NCBI RefSeq assembly: GCF_003590095.1
Contig: NW_020800309.1
Span: forward strand, 372,001-436,000
Origin: Trichoplusia ni
Lineage: Eukaryota; Arthropoda; Insecta; Lepidoptera; Noctuidae
DNA length: 64,000 nt
Direction: 5' to 3'
Position numbers and translations under genes: made by a program. Under the pieces are notes generated by a model that was not told the origin of the DNA, made no database searches, and was given only the letters and a program-made list of their open reading frames with translations. Below are positions 32,722-46,075 of the stretch, one piece after another; within the stretch, counting starts at the first letter, position 1, and each line of letters opens with the position of its first letter.

Positions 32722-35700
32722 CATGTTTTAGGCAAATAAATACTTCTTTATCTTTGTTCTATTACTGAGATTAATGTAATATGAGTTTTTAAGTGGAACA
32801 ATGAACAAATTTTATGTTATGTTACACATGTTTATGCAAATAAATATATCTTTATCAATTGTTCCACATATTGTGGAGACTGTGTCCACCAATTTCATGA
32901 TTGACTATTAATTACCAATTTGTGCTCTTTTTGACATCAATGTAACTATGACTTTTTTTAAGTCATACAAATTTCCTGCACCTTGTGCAATTTGATACTT
33001 AACCATTAGCTTTTAACAATGTAACTATGGATTTTGAGTAAGACACATTTCCAATACATAGTGATATTGTGTACAGTTTGATAATTAATTATTCATTATT
33101 AACAATGTAACAATAAATTGTTAGTAACAAATTTTCTACACATTGTGTTAATTGTGTCAAACAATTTGATAATTATTTTTAATTATTTACAATGTAATTA
33201 TGATTTTTTTAGTAATACAGATTTTCTTCATATTGTTTTAATTTTGCCATAAAATTAGATAATTAGTTACTAATTTTTGCTCTTTTTTAGCGCAGTAATA
33301 ATAAGAGTATTTAAGGTACTGCAAATATTTCTTATTTATAAGCTATTAATAAGAAATAACAAGATGATAATGAGATATTCCATTTACTGTCAGTTGCAGT
33401 TTGTAAGTCACTCAATTATGATTAAAATTAAATTAAAATTTTTGTCACTGCAGTTGTCGGTTCCTAAGACATGAAATATAAGGCCTTGCAAAGGTAGTAG
33501 AACCTACAACCAAACCACCTTTTTCCCTGATTAAACTCAAGAGCATTCCTGCTGCTCTTGCAGATGTACTGCGGGAGTGTGGGATACAGCTGTCAGCAGG
33601 TATAAATTTGATACCTGATTAACTGTTTTGAAGGCCAAGGGTAAAACTTTTAATATGGTAAAGTTAACTTATTTCAGGTATTGGTTAAGGCTACAAGGAT
33701 CTTTAAATCTTAGAAGTTAGCCATAATTTATGATCTTAAAAGTAAAAAGTACATTATGGTTCCTTTCCTTTTTTACTGAGAGTAAGGTTGGTTATCACAA
33801 TTTTCATCTTATTAATTGTCAGGGTGTGACATGGGCTATGTTATTTAGTTTAATGTATGAGAGGGCGGCTAGTACCCATTGAGCAGCTATCCAAGCTAGG
33901 AGTTAGAAGATTTTTGTGTCTTGGTTCAAATAAATAACTAAATAATTCTGTGTCTTCAGATACAGGTGTATTGTATGTTTCATTAACATAATATATGTAT
34001 GTTTGTGTCTATTGTCAACAGAGTTATTCCTGTGCCATATAATTATGTTCTAGCCTATTTTGTCATCATGTTGCTTGTAACCAGTTGTTGCAAGTTCTAT
34101 TTAATAACCATCTATACTTTCTTAACCGATAAGCAATATGTTTATAATATTGTGTTTTGAGGCAGCTAGCAGATGAGTTAGCTGGTTCAATACAAAATAT
34201 GGGTTCTGGCTTTCTGTAATACAGGCAAATCTCAATCTGAGTAAGCCTCTCAGAAATCCTTTGTTATCCATACCTAATTCCTCTCCCATCTTTAGAGTCA
34301 ATGCTGATTTGTAGAAATTTAGGGTTTTGAAGCTAGCTCCATTCTCTAAACTTTCTATTAATGTTTCCTAATTAATAAGGGTGAAGATCAAAATTGGATC
34401 CCGGTTACTGCTTTGTTGACACAGATGGTAACATGATGGTTAATGAGCTATCTAACGTTGGCTTCTAACTGCTTCCCCTAAGAGATGCTTTTTGTCAGGG
34501 CACCTAGTCTGCTCAGTGTGTGTTGTCGGTTAAAAATCCCAAAATTGGGTGAATAAGAACTTAGTGACTTTTTGCTTTGTCATTATTAATATTCTGAAAC
34601 ATTTAGTAAGGTAAACAAATGTTGGGAATGCTTAAAAAACATATTCATGTCCACTAAGTATTGATGCATATACATTTAGTGTTTAGTAGCATTAATGTTA
34701 TTGGGTGCCTCACTTCTTAGAGATGTGTGTGTCACATTGTTTTTATTGCTATACATAAACTTGTGGGGCCCAAAATCTATTGATAACGAAACAAGTATGG
34801 TTTTTTCGTTGACTTACATGTGGAACTGAGCACTATTTATCTTACTTATGTATTTGCAGCCATGTTACTCTGGCTGTATAATCTTGCAATGTGTTTTAAT
34901 CCAGTTAATATTATGTTCTAATTGATGTATTAAATGCAAGTCATCATTCTAAACAAGGCACCACACTACAATTGTTTTCGCCATTACAATGTGTCACCAT
35001 TCTATTAGAAAAGCTTTAGAAACTAGTTCTAGTATACATTTTCTATAATGTTCTTATAGTTTCGGATTATGTAATGGGGCCCCATCTTAGGTCAGTTGAC
35101 AGCATCAAGATTGCTATTGTTATGCAACAAGGCTAAGTACTTAACTTGTTCTATTATTTTTTGTGTGTGTTTGAACATAACCTCTTGGGCAGGTTCACAG
35201 AAGGTTCCCAACAATCTTGCCAATTTGCTGATTGGGCAATGTTTAATATCATTGATATTTAGTATCTCTATAGGAGTTGCATTCTTGCTGTATTTCTGAT
35301 GTTAACTAGTCTCTATTCATAGTAAACCTAAAGTATTTATTGCACTAATATACTTTAATCATAGTTAACAATGAGGGAAAATCATTTAGATAAATGTGAG
35401 TGTAGCCCCTCTGTCAGCCAGACATTTATACTGATTCTAACCAATGGGTGGTCATTCAGACAACAGTTTGTTAAATTTCTAGTCTGTAAGGACTGTGGGT
35501 GCTGTACATGGACTACATGGAATTGCAGTAAATTTATATGACATTTTCAAACTCAAAGCGGATTAATTTTTCTGAGTTTAGGTGTTATTGAACCTAAGGA
35601 ATCAGTTTTATCTTAAGACTGTGCAAGACATGTGATATTGATGGTCCAAGGTTTCCATATCCACAATTTGAAAACTATAATATTTTTCTATATATATTTT

Positions 35701-36099
35701 TGGTTTTCAGTTAAGAACAAATCTGATCTGTCCGTTGAGTTTGGTGGTCTTAAGAATATTAAATCTTTAGACATATATGTATATAGATAGAAATTTTTAC
35801 TGTGAGTGCATATTTGTACAGCCCCTAACTCATGAGTTATTGATGGTCTGACACATATTGTTGATTTCATTTATATGTATATTGTTTATGTAAACAATGT
35901 TATGTTCAAGTATTTTAAGGTACATTAGTGGTGGTATGTTCACAACATGAAAGACAGTTAGATATATTACATATACCTGGTTGACAATTGCCTGCTGGAT
36001 GCATGGCATGGTGTACCCTCTCGGGGCCACCCTTCCTGTGTTCTGTTCAGCGAGGGTGTCACAGTTGTATCATACCACTCTTGGGTCCACCTTGCTGTG

Positions 36100-36453
36100 C
36101 TAGCACTTTGGTTTGATGCCGGACCACTTATGTTTTCCACAGTCCTTGCTTAGGTTTAGAGGTGGTATTCGGTTATAACTTTTGTTATACATTCTTGATA
36201 GTTGCATTGGTCTTGTTTCTATCTTGAGCCTCGAATCCACCTCGAAGAGTGTCACCATTGGTTCTTGTTGTGGACTGTGAGAACCAGTGAACATAGTACG
36301 TTCTTCATCAAAACTGTCGTATCTCGTACGAAGTTTTGATCTTCGAGCTGTCTCGCGTACAAGCTCGGTTATACTTAATGCATGTTGTTCTATCAAAGTT
36401 GCGGGCTCGCGTCCCGAACTATGTAGTAATGCATGTTGTTTGTGTACCATCAA
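36100..36453 (-). pseudogene. Unrecognised minus-strand coding remnant, copy 2 version
   Basis: This 117-residue frame corresponds to 13010-13426. It has fewer 19-residue repeats and a His-to-Arg change in the DEEHTMFTG segment (DEERTMFTG). An extra T relative to copy 1 keeps the frame open through a basic, Cys-containing stretch (KDCGKHKWSGIKPKC) before a stop. Which copy is ancestral cannot be decided from two sequences. Confidence 0.4.
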
Positions 36454-36544
36454 AGTTGCGGGCTCGCGTCCCGAACTTTGTAGTAATGCATGTTGTTTTG
36501 TGTACTATCAAAGTTGCGGGCTCGCGTCCCGAACTTTGCAGTAG
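36392..36544. repeat. 57-bp minisatellite, about 2.7 units
   Basis: Units start at 36392, 36449 and 36507. The second unit has an extra T (58 bp). Core as in copy 1. Confidence 0.9.
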
Positions 36545-36783
36545 GGTTTATCAGAGCTACGACGTCTCGCGAAGAGCCCGATCTTCGAGCTAAAGTCTCT
36601 CGGACCCGCTCGGTTCATGCATGTTTATAGTATTTCGCATCATCTCACATCATATTTGCGTCCTTGTTCGCTGAACCTAAAATCAGAGAAAACCTCACCT
36701 GTTGGCCCCCCTCTTTGAGGTTATGGGTCAGTGTTCCATCGTTTATATTCCGTAATTTGGGGTTCCATCCCACGGCGATGAAC

Positions 36784-36933
36784 CTAGGGCAAGGGCTGCG
36801 TACACGCATCCTGCATTAACTCCGCAGCGCCTTTATAGTCTCGAAGATCACTTTTAAACATCTTGGCCAGTATTTTCAAGGCTTTTGTATCACTTGGCAA
36901 TACTTTTTCGACTTGAAATATGCCAAAAACTAT
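36784..36933 (-). pseudogene. Unrecognised 49-residue minus-strand coding remnant, copy 2 version
   Basis: Encodes the same peptide as 14032-14181, bounded by the same stops and again followed by the CCAACAG|GTGAGG donor-like site. No start codon lies within the frame. Confidence 0.4.
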
Positions 36934-37000
36934 TTAAATAACGTAATTAAAGTGTAATTAACAAAATCATCACGATGCCGTTAAGTCGCGAAAAAAGAAA

Positions 37001-37130
37001 GTGACGTTTAGTTGTGAGTTGCCATAGACTAAAAAACTTTTTTTTTTTTTTATTCTCTGAAAAAATTCGCGATGCCACACAGTAGCGAATGGGAATACTA
37101 CTCTGTTAATCAATTATATTTCAGATCAAC
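37001..37130. repeat. Right terminal inverted repeat, copy 2
   Basis: Matches 14249-14376 with a slightly longer T-run. Confidence 0.85.
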
Positions 37131-37143
37131 ATGAAATAAAATT

Positions 37144-38824
37144 GTAACACTCAGCGTGAGTCAAGGAAACAAAACATCAAAAACAAAAAAAAACATCTAT
37201 TTATCACTGTTTATGGGGTACAGCCTGGTGACCGACGGACGAATTGTAATTGGTGTACTGTTCTTATCCTTTGGGTATATAACTAAAAAAAAAGGCGTTG
37301 AAACAATTATTTGATTTCAGCTCTAAACAATAAAAAACGCCTTGTTTTTCGAAAAGAAGTGTATTCAAAAAGGCCGATTCGATTCTCGGCCCAACACTTC
37401 GAATGGATGCAGAAAAACCAATTGCAAGTTCGACTATATATTACTTTCGCGCCACTCAAGCGTGCTAATCGTTTCGCTTGTTCGTTCTTTTGTTTTGTGA
37501 CCCATGTTGTGAGTTAAAAGCGGTTGTAAATGAACAACGTTATTGTTCCTTAAATTAATATGAAATTAGTTTCTCGTTGCTCGCAGCTTCACTCGCCTAG
37601 ATGTCGATTATAGCTGTAAAAACATTACAGCTCTTAAACACGGATTAAAGAAGCCTATGTGTTAATCTGAGTTAACACCTACCTTTATACCATATTCAAT
37701 TGATCAAAGAATCTACGTTTTAAAAGCAAGCTACTGCACTCGAAGTGAGACGCTGTCACCGTTCATTATAGTCCGCCATCTTGTTAAATAAAAAGTATGT
37801 AAAAAATGTAATTAAAAAGCTGAGATTCACAATTCAACGTACTTCCCAAAACTTGGAGGAACTAGTTATGAAATAGATGTTCACCCATCAGCAAACCGCA
37901 TCTATCAATTTGGGTAATTGTTGTTGAGATACAAACTGCTTCATCCGACTACGAAAAAGAAAATGAATGAAACTTTGACATAAGTTTATTACTTGCACCG
38001 TACCCAGATCGCCAACACTTATTTCTTATCGCTGCAAAGCCGGGATTAAGAGGAATTCCTTTAGGGGTAATACGATGTCCACAGCGCTTTTGATACATGC
38101 TGAATAAAAATAAATGTTTATTTTACTAGTTCTGTTCGCTTAGAAGACAATACTTCAACTTCTAAAGCTTTCTATTTTGAAGTCAATACATAATACCTTC
38201 TGATAAAAATTAGGTTATCGAACGTGTTCAAAATACTCATTGCGTTAAAGAAAACTTAATCTGTCAATGGAAATTCATTGTAATTTCAAATCAAAGCTTA
38301 TGTAAAAATTGGTCAAGTAGAGTCAGACTCGCAACGCTAAGTATTCCGAAGATATGGGGTAAGGAAATAAGATAATTTCACCCATTTTTTTTTAATACAC
38401 CTGCTAATCTTTGCTTAACCTCGATTTAATTTTTACTATTTTTTGTTAAAAAACATTCATACATTTTTTAAAATTTCAACCGTCCAGATGATACGCAACT
38501 ATAACGACTTATGAAACAACCTAGTGACAGACAGATGGACGACGGATTCTTAATTTTAATTAGAATATTCCGGTTTTACAGTCTGGTTACGGAATTCCTA
38601 AAACAATAAGGTAATAAGAAACACCCGCCTTGACATTAACATTAAAATAAATTCTAAATAACATTAACAAATGTTTATAATACACCATTAAAACAAATGA
38701 ATGCTTAATTCTTTCCCTCTAAATGGTCTCGTTACTATTTATTAGACGTCTTTGTTTTATAAAACAAAAGAGTTTTTACTAAACCTGAGTCCTTATTCTG
38801 CGAATTTAAACTATGAAAGGTTTC
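37144..38824. other. Intergenic stretch
   Basis: Mostly unique AT-rich DNA. 37850-37960 resembles the 3' half of family D, strongly diverged. The 68-residue frame at 37311-37517 follows a 'tgatttcag' acceptor-like motif but has no recognisable domain. Confidence 0.4.
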
Positions 38825-39005
38825 ACGAAGAGCCTAATGGTTGAGATCACCATGCCTAACCCACTTAGCGCGCCGCGTCGCGGTTTCGATCACCGTGTAG
38901 GACAAGAATTTTTGTGATCCGTATTTGTTTGCCCTGATTCTTGTGAATAAGCCTTATATCTTGAATGTTCCTGAAACCCTCGCGACACAAGGATTAAAAT
39001 CGAAA
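38825..39005 (+). mobile_element. SINE family A, diverged full-length copy
   Basis: tRNA-like head (aatggttgagatcaccatgc; cgcggtttcgatcaccgtgt), then 'aggacaagaatttttgtgat' and the tail 'cacaaggattaaaat'. Diverged from 51212-51425 but colinear with it. Confidence 0.65.
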
Positions 39006-40479
39006 ACAGTCTGGTATTATTTTGTAACACATTACACATCTTTATTTCAGTAGTCGGGTAACGAGATCGAAGATAGTATTTCTAGGTAAGTACGAGTATA
39101 CCAAAGGTAAATAGGTACTACTTAGACAGATATTTGCAGCATTTTTCTACGACGGTTTTGCCGTTTCAGAATACTCCTGAGTTTTATATTTCGAGAGTAT
39201 TTATTTTAGTGTTATGTGCTACATTCTAGACTGTGGAAGTGTTTGTAATTTATAACTTGGCTGGATTTACGTTCGTACGAGTATGCATGTTTTGTTTCTT
39301 AAAATATTACAGGATGTTACACGTTTATTATGGTTAGCAGAATTATTTTGCGCTTTGAAGTACCTAGTCGTGTTTGAAATGCTTTTGAGAAATGAATGAA
39401 TGGAGATTTGATTAATATTCACCAAATTATTTTTATTTCTGTAGTGTAGGATTACAACAATTTGACTTTTCTTAAATGCGTTTCTATATTTAATTCAAGG
39501 TTACTTATAGTATATTACAAATTGCAGTACCTAAATAACAATTCCTTGAAAATATAAAACGTTTCCTTAAATAAAGTTATTGCACTCGTACTACATAATG
39601 GTTAACTTGAAAACATAAAAATATAAAAAAAATGGGTTCCAAAAATTTCCGTAAAAAACCGGAATCCGTACAAAGATTAATTTTATTATTTTTACTGCAA
39701 TTCTTTCGAACCTTTTGAATATTCAAGCTTAAATTTAGAACCGACCACAAAGGGAAAGGTTTAATAAAAGAATTTTATATAAAAAAAAATCGAAAAATAA
39801 CGCTTCGCAACATTTTATAAAAGGTTTTTGACCGTACAAAGCTTAATAGTACCTGACATTGTTGCGGACGTCCAAAAACACTGGTATGTTTTTAATTCGG
39901 GCCTTTTTAATGAAATTGTATGTGCGATTATAAGTATGTGGTACCAAAGAGGTGCGTTCATACATTTTTGTACACGATTGAAATTTGTTGGGATTATAGT
40001 GTAGACAGATAGATTGGGAAAGATTTTTCCTAATAATGACTGTATAGATACTTGGAAAAAAATATACTTATAGACGAAATAGCTTCGGAGTGTGGGATTT
40101 ATTAATATCTAGTATTTTGTCTTCTACTTTTTCCGAAGAAGTCAAAATACTAAATAGGGTTCATTGTGTCAAGTTGCGGTAAATTGTTTTTTTCTGTGTC
40201 TTAGATTGAAGTTCTTTGAATTTGTAGAACGGTATTGTCGTCCAGCGACACAGTTCATAAATAAATATTGTACAAAAATATTCCCAAAAACATGGTTCAG
40301 TTTTTGGAATGAGAATTCAAAGAATTACACATGGCTGGATAGTTTGTCGTAAGAAATATTACGGAGTTCCAATAACTCAATACAAATTTATATTTGCGGC
40401 GTATTTATGCTTTATACGGCGAAGTCTTACCAAAAAGTAAAATAATCTTGAATTGTTTTTTCTCACGACTGCTATATTT
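39006..40479. other. Intergenic stretch
   Basis: AT-rich. The short frame at 40164-40352 shows no domain. Nothing else is recognised. Confidence 0.45.
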
Positions 40480-40725
40480 CCACAACATTCACACAACGCC
40501 ATCTACACTCAAACTAAACAAAGATTGTATTATGAGTACTTGATAATTGATAAACATATTTTAATATTCCTAAATACATAGATGAATTACACCTAGACTC
40601 AGAACAAGGACAAGAACAAGAACTTTTATCGTGGTCATCACACAAGGATCCTGGGTGGAAATCGAACCCACGACCTCCGGTATAACAGTCAGGGCCACTA
40701 ACCAGACGCCCAACAGGCCAGTAAT
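40480..40725 (-). mobile_element. SINE family B copy
   Basis: Minus strand carries a clear B-box region (gtgggttcgatttccaccca), then 'ggatccttgtgtgatgacca', '...tctgagtctaggtgtaattc' and 'tgtagatggcgttgtgtgaa'. Colinear with 26640-26870. Confidence 0.7.
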
Positions 40726-41893
40726 GAATTATTTTTCCATACCACTTTTATTAAGCTAAACATTACTATTCAGGATCTTCTTAAATTACGTCTGTGTAAC
40801 ATCACAGTAATTACATTTAAGGCTCAAATTTCAAGCAACGCCAAAATTTCTAGCTAAATCAGCTTTCTTGACTTCAATTTCATAATTAAAACCAATTAAG
40901 AGCGACAACGAAAATTTACACCAAAATTAATTGCTTAAAACAACTATTTAATTTAAAAGTTCATGGCTTTTCTTGTTCCCGTTGAAAATTGTGATTAATT
41001 TAAGTATAATTTGTAAGTAGTGCTTTGAATATCATTATGAATTGGGTCAGGTTTCTCACAATTATTATAAGGCTTGCATAATTAAATGGTATCATTACGA
41101 AGCTAGTAGCTCCATTAGTTTAGGTACTTAAAAAAGGCAAATGAATTAATGAAAGTCTCATATATTTAGATAAATCGAAAATGGTAACATGGGAACATCA
41201 AACCGGGATACAAACTATCTGTGTAGCAAATTTTGTCAAAATGCATCCAGTGGTGTTTGTGTGATAGAGTAACAAGCATCCATCCATATTAACAATCTTT
41301 TGCGTTTATAGTATTAGCACGATTTGGTAATTTCTATTGTTATTTGACATTGGTTTTTAGGGTAAGGGTTCTGATGTTCCGCACAAAGAGGCTATTAAAA
41401 AAATAGCTTAAATAAAAAACTACCACGGTACCATGACAAACAGTCTGGTAACCTGATACAGACAGCGGCGAATCAGTAAATGAGTTCCGATTTAATCCAC
41501 TCGGTTGAGAGCCTTAAAATGATCCCCAAAAATAAGTAATTCCTCAGTCTAACTTACAGCTTATTTTACTCAAAGTAAGAGAGACAAACAAAACATTAAT
41601 CATTTCACTACATGCACATTTCGCTGTACATTGTTATCTTAAAACTTATCAGTTTCGCGGTACCCCCAACTGCACACCTAATGTATGTTTAAAGTTTTTG
41701 TTGCTAACAACGCCGCTGACAACTCCAGACCTCGCTAGATTAACGTATATGTTCTTGTTGTTGGTTGCATTTAGTTTATAGTAGTAAAAGTCTAGTGGTT
41801 TGACCGTTGTAAGGTAAAGTCAAAGTAAATCATGTGTGTATTACAAAGTAATTATCATTCGCTGAAAATGGTGAAGAAACTGGTGCATATGTG
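40726..41893. other. Intergenic stretch
   Basis: AT-rich sequence with a degenerate repeat piece at about 41425-41470 (aacagtctggtaacctgata). No gene is supported. Confidence 0.4.
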
Positions 41894-42208
41894 AATAGGG
41901 ATGATGACAATTTTTTTTTGCAGTGTCCGTCTTGTAGATTTTTGTATAATAATGGATACGTATTTTTTAATTTGTCACGCAAGCATAAATTGACCAAATG
42001 ACAGTGATTGAAACTTACGTGTGACGTCACGATTGAGTATAAATTTTACCATATCGTTACGTCACAAGCCTAAACTTTAAAGGAGTTAATCTTTGTCAAT
42101 TCTAGTTTTTCTGAAAAAGGCAAAAATACGTGTCTCATACTTTTTAATTATCTAACTGAGGGACTAATGAGATTTTTTTTCATTTTATACCCAGTCATCA
42201 TCCCTATT
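41894..42208. mobile_element. Terminal-inverted-repeat element, complete copy (315 bp)
   Basis: Ends are aatagggatgatgac (41894-41908) and its reverse complement gtcatcatccctatt (42194-42208). The interior matches 1-248 in inverted orientation, including the tgacgtcac palindrome and a homopolymer T-run next to one end. No reading frame is supported. A target duplication is not obvious. Confidence 0.7.
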
Positions 42209-42639
42209 GTTCACGTACATGTAAAGCCACGGTAGTGGTTACGGGTTAAGGTCATATCTCTTTTTATTCTATTGATCACCATGCTAGCTCACTGAGGGTT
42301 ATTGATTTCAGACAAAAATATTTGGAATTCAGGTTTCCGCAGAAGTATTCCTTCACCATTTGACAGGTATTATAGAATTATTGATAAATAAGATCCCGCT
42401 TTAAAAATTCGCATTTTTACTTTGCCTGATTTCGGATCGAACGTGCACATCGTGCAAGCAAATAATAACTAGGTACACCGTGTCTGGAAACGGAAATTTC
42501 AATTACGTAATATTATTCACACACACACACACAGATTGTACAAGTGGTAGTTGTTTAGCTTGCAATATTGAACGTATTATAATACGAATTTACGTAGGTA
42601 TCACATTACATTAATTTGAAATTATCAGTTTTATGCCTT
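42209..42639. other. Intergenic stretch with a short CA microsatellite
   Basis: A cacacacacacaca run lies at about 42518-42532. Nothing else is supported. Confidence 0.5.
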
Positions 42640-42790
42640 CGAGCTACTCACATATCGCAGGTTCTATCCCCGCATTTGTATGCTCCACAAATACTTGTTC
42701 TGAGTCTGGGTGTCTTTGTGCATGTGACTTGAATGTTTGTGAAAAGCACCGCGATACAAGGACTCAATTTTCCGGGCGCCTTTCTTTTTT
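42640..42790 (+). mobile_element. SINE family A, partial copy
   Basis: It contains 'atacttgttctgagtctggg', 'tgtctttgtgcatgtgactt' and the tail 'gcgatacaaggactcaattt'. The head is degenerate. Confidence 0.65.
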
Positions 42791-43214
42791 ATAAGTATAA
42801 AATCCGTAAAGAATTACAGAAGAAAAAATACCTTGATATTTATAGCACAGCATTGTAATAGAATTGTTTCAAGTTTAAGAGGGATTGCGGAATGCTTTTC
42901 TCGTTTCTTGTAAACAACTAACTCAGCTAATTTAAGTTTCAGCAAGATTTAGTACAATAGTACCACAAATCTGGGATTATGGTCGTGTACAGAAGATTAT
43001 GTTGAACTATCTCTCTAAATAGGTTTCAACAACTTTTAAATGGTTTAGACTTAGGACGAATAAAATGTATATAGGTAATTTAATTTTGTACCGAGTACTT
43101 TTGAAAGTCTATATTTTTAAATGCTAATTCCATGTTTAGAAATAGAAACGTTACTTTAAAACAAAATTAAAAAATATGACAACAAAAAACTACAAGCAAA
43201 ACGTCGCCTGTGAA

Positions 43215-43325
43215 TATAAAAAAAAAATTGTTCGCGATAACAAGCCTGGTGACAGGCAGACATACATAATTATGAGTCTCAGTGATAGGGTTCCGTTCTA
43301 CTCTTTGGGCACGGCTTTTTTAGAA
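43215..43325 (-). repeat. Repeat family C (gtccgtctgtcaccaggct), inverted copy
   Basis: The reverse complement reads '...caaagagtagaacggaaccctatcac' then 'ctgcctgtcaccaggcttgt', matching 48920-49080 and 60725-60900. The 84-residue plus frame here is a by-product of the repeat. Confidence 0.55.
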
Positions 43326-44010
43326 ACAGACGATTTCTTTTCTATTATAAGTTACGTAGCAGAAATACCAATATGTGGCAACTTTTCATTTTCAAACAAT
43401 CAGTTATCAAATGGTTTTGAAGAATTTTAATCTTATCAATTATTCTACTCAAATTATTTTGTATTTCCCACAGCTCCGCTAAATAAGCACATTCATTTAG
43501 CACTGAATGTTACCTACTAAATTACATCAAGAAAAATGTTCTAACAAAATGACACTTCTTAAAACATAATTTTCGTTTTATTTTTATCTCAAGCGTAACG
43601 TTTACCTAATTTGTGTGGGTATCTTACAACGATGGTTCATATAAATGCAAATGCAAGGTGAGGTAAGCGTTGAACCTTTGTTATAACTTGTCAAATTACT
43701 GAAACTTTGAAACTCACAAACTTGATCGTCAGGTTGTAATATAATAGCCCAGTTTTATATTAAATGACGTAATATTAAATGTTTTGTTTTTATTAAGTCG
43801 TGTTTTTGCTGTGGTTAGATTTAATCTAGCTTTGCTTTGGGATGGGACACTCAAAATTTGGTTCTTAAAGAGTGAAAATTGAATTTTGAGCTCTTTAAGT
43901 GAGGCAGTAGTAGAAGTGAGTGCGCTCTACACAGCACATGGCGTCTCGTTCCTACATCAGTTCCCCTAAAGTGTTAAAGTTAAAGTGTTTTTATTCCGTT
44001 TATGGTTTAC

Positions 44011-44258
44011 TAGCTGCTGCCCGTGTCTTCGTCCCCGTGGGTAGAAGAAATAAGTTATGATTTATACCTGCCCTGTTTTTTTCACATTTTCCATTTTATC
44101 TTCGCTCCTATTAGTCGCAGCGTGATGGTTTATAGCCTAAAGCCTTCCTCGATGAATGGTCTATTCAACACAATTTTTTTCAATTTGGACCACTAGTTCC
44201 TGAGATTAGCGCGTTCAAACAAACAAACAAACTCTTCAGCTTTATATATTAGTATAGA
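44011..44258 (-). mobile_element. Short non-autonomous Helitron, copy 3
   Basis: Same family as 16964-17221, inverted: A|TCTATACTAATATATAAAG ... CTAG|T on the minus strand. It has a single tctatact at the 5' end, unlike the two copies at 17 kb. Confidence 0.8.
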
Positions 44259-45510
44259 TTATTGAATAACTCATCGTAAGTGAACACTATGTACTTATTT
44301 ACACTACTAAAGCCTTATTGAATGCCAAACTGAAACAAAATTAAGCTATTAACTTTTATATTATGAACGCGAAAGTTTGTAAGTATTCGACATAATTAGG
44401 TACACAAATTGTTTAGGTTCAGGTTTAAAGAATTTATTCTAAAAAAAAAAAGAAATTTGCTTAAAGAGAACATTGGATAACATTGTACATTTTAAATGGT
44501 AGTCACAAAAATGATAATTGGTGCTCACTTAACATAATATATTATATTAATTTGATAATTTAATTGATTGTAGATTTAATTGTTTAAAACCTAGATCAAC
44601 ACGAAGGCGATTTTATTACAATGTCAAGTTTCAGTGGCATTATTTTACAATAGCTATAATTACTATACTATTGATTATACGTATATACATAAGGTACTTA
44701 CAACGAACGCCTGGCAACACAAGTCTCGTAATACTCCAACGACTGTTTTCTCCAAAAACACCATCATAAGTACCAACCTCCATAAAGTTTGAAGCAGTTG
44801 TCGCTTGAAAAAGAATAGTAAGTTAACAAACACTTGCGTTGCCTCATGTACGAATTGCCTACGTGAAAAGCCATTAACCTTTTCAACGTCGCGTCGCTTA
44901 GTTAAAAATGTATGGTAATTACGACTAATTAAGATGTTAGAACATTAAGTTTGTTTGTTTATACAGATGTTTTACCGCTAATTATGTGATTGGATATTTG
45001 TCTATCCAACAAATCAATATGTGAGTTTGTTTGAATATGTGTGTATGTTTGTTAAATCTTCACGCTTAAACGACTGGATCGATTAACATGAAATTCGGTC
45101 TGGAGGTTGCTGCACCTTAGATCAACATATTTCATTCATGTTTGTTTTAGTAGTCCATCTACGATTAGGATTAATCGATATTAGTAGTGAAAAAAACTCG
45201 AGGCGTAGGTAATATTAAGGGCAATTAGAAACTCCATGCACTTGAACCTTTATAATCGAGCGCAACTTAATTTGGAAGATCGTATTAATTAATGGTTTTT
45301 GAAATTATTGAGTGGGAAATTGACATATTATATTATTTACCTACCTCCACACTTTAATTTAATATTATTATGACAAACTCATTAACAATGCCATAATATT
45401 AAGTGACATTATTCGTCGATTAAAGTAGGTATAATTAGACATAATTTCTGCTTAAGGCTGAGGCTACCAGAGATGTACGAGGATGAGTAGTGAGGAATGT
45501 GTTTGTAAAG
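44259..45510. other. Intergenic stretch
   Basis: AT-rich. At 45040-45125 'aaacgactggatcgattaac' is a degenerate repeat tail. No gene is supported. Confidence 0.4.
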
Positions 45511-45529
45511 AACCAATAGAATCTTTATT

Positions 45530-45729
45530 AAATGATGTATCGGTGTAGTCACGCGTACGCTGTCACGGTGAGGCCGCGAGTCGAACCTCGACTCGCTCGT
45601 CCGCCGCGTCAGCTCATGATTAAGGACTCCGATTGGGTCCCAAACTAGTCGGACAACCCCGATAAATACGCGTGAAAAACCATTACATCATTTCATAATG
45701 AATCATTCTCACCATAGTTACTATCAAAA
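45530..45729 (+). mobile_element. Hairpin retroposon family H, copy 4, with 19-bp target duplication
   Basis: A perfect 19-bp direct repeat aaccaatagaatctttatt flanks the element (45511-45529, 45730-45748). The body has the inverted arms (aaatgatgtatcggtgta ... aaccattacatcatttcata), and the 3' end is 'gttactatcaaaa', so the A-rich end abuts the duplication. Confidence 0.85.
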
Positions 45730-46075
45730 AACCAATAGAATCTTTATTTATCTCGCCTCGGTCAGCACAGCTCTGTTCTAGTCTCGCACGACACATTTCT
45801 CTCGCACACCCTAAATAACCAGCATTAAGGCTGTATACGTACTACTAAATACATTTGCTTGTAAATTGCTTCGTGATTGCTTAGTTAGTAACAGAGAATT
45901 ACTTAATTCAATAGTTTACACAAATTACTGCCAAACAATTAGGTGATTACGTTAAACCAAATAGGAAATCTTAACACGATTAATCGTTTTAGATTCCTAA
46001 TGTGATAATGTGTTTATTTTGAACTTAAGGAAATAAGTAATAATATATTATTGAAATAAAGTTGAAGTACTAGTT

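Larger units (their letters stand above)
31858..37143. mobile_element. Large terminal-inverted-repeat element, copy 2 (5.29 kb)
   Basis: Same orientation and almost the same sequence as 8720-14389, with scattered single-base differences and small indels. Outer 128-bp type repeats are at 31912-32040 and 37001-37130, and the fold-back arms at 31858-31927 and 32120-32189. It lacks the chimeric 333-bp duplication of copy 1. The flanks (left aaaccaaaaaat, right gtaacactcagcg) share nothing with those of copy 1, which excludes a simple segmental duplication. No transposase is visible, so mobility would need enzymes supplied elsewhere. Confidence 0.85.

Noticed and set aside
8720..37143. Segmental duplication as explanation for the two 5-kb copies
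   Set aside because: Similarity stops exactly at the ends of the terminal inverted repeats and flanking sequences differ, so transposition fits better.
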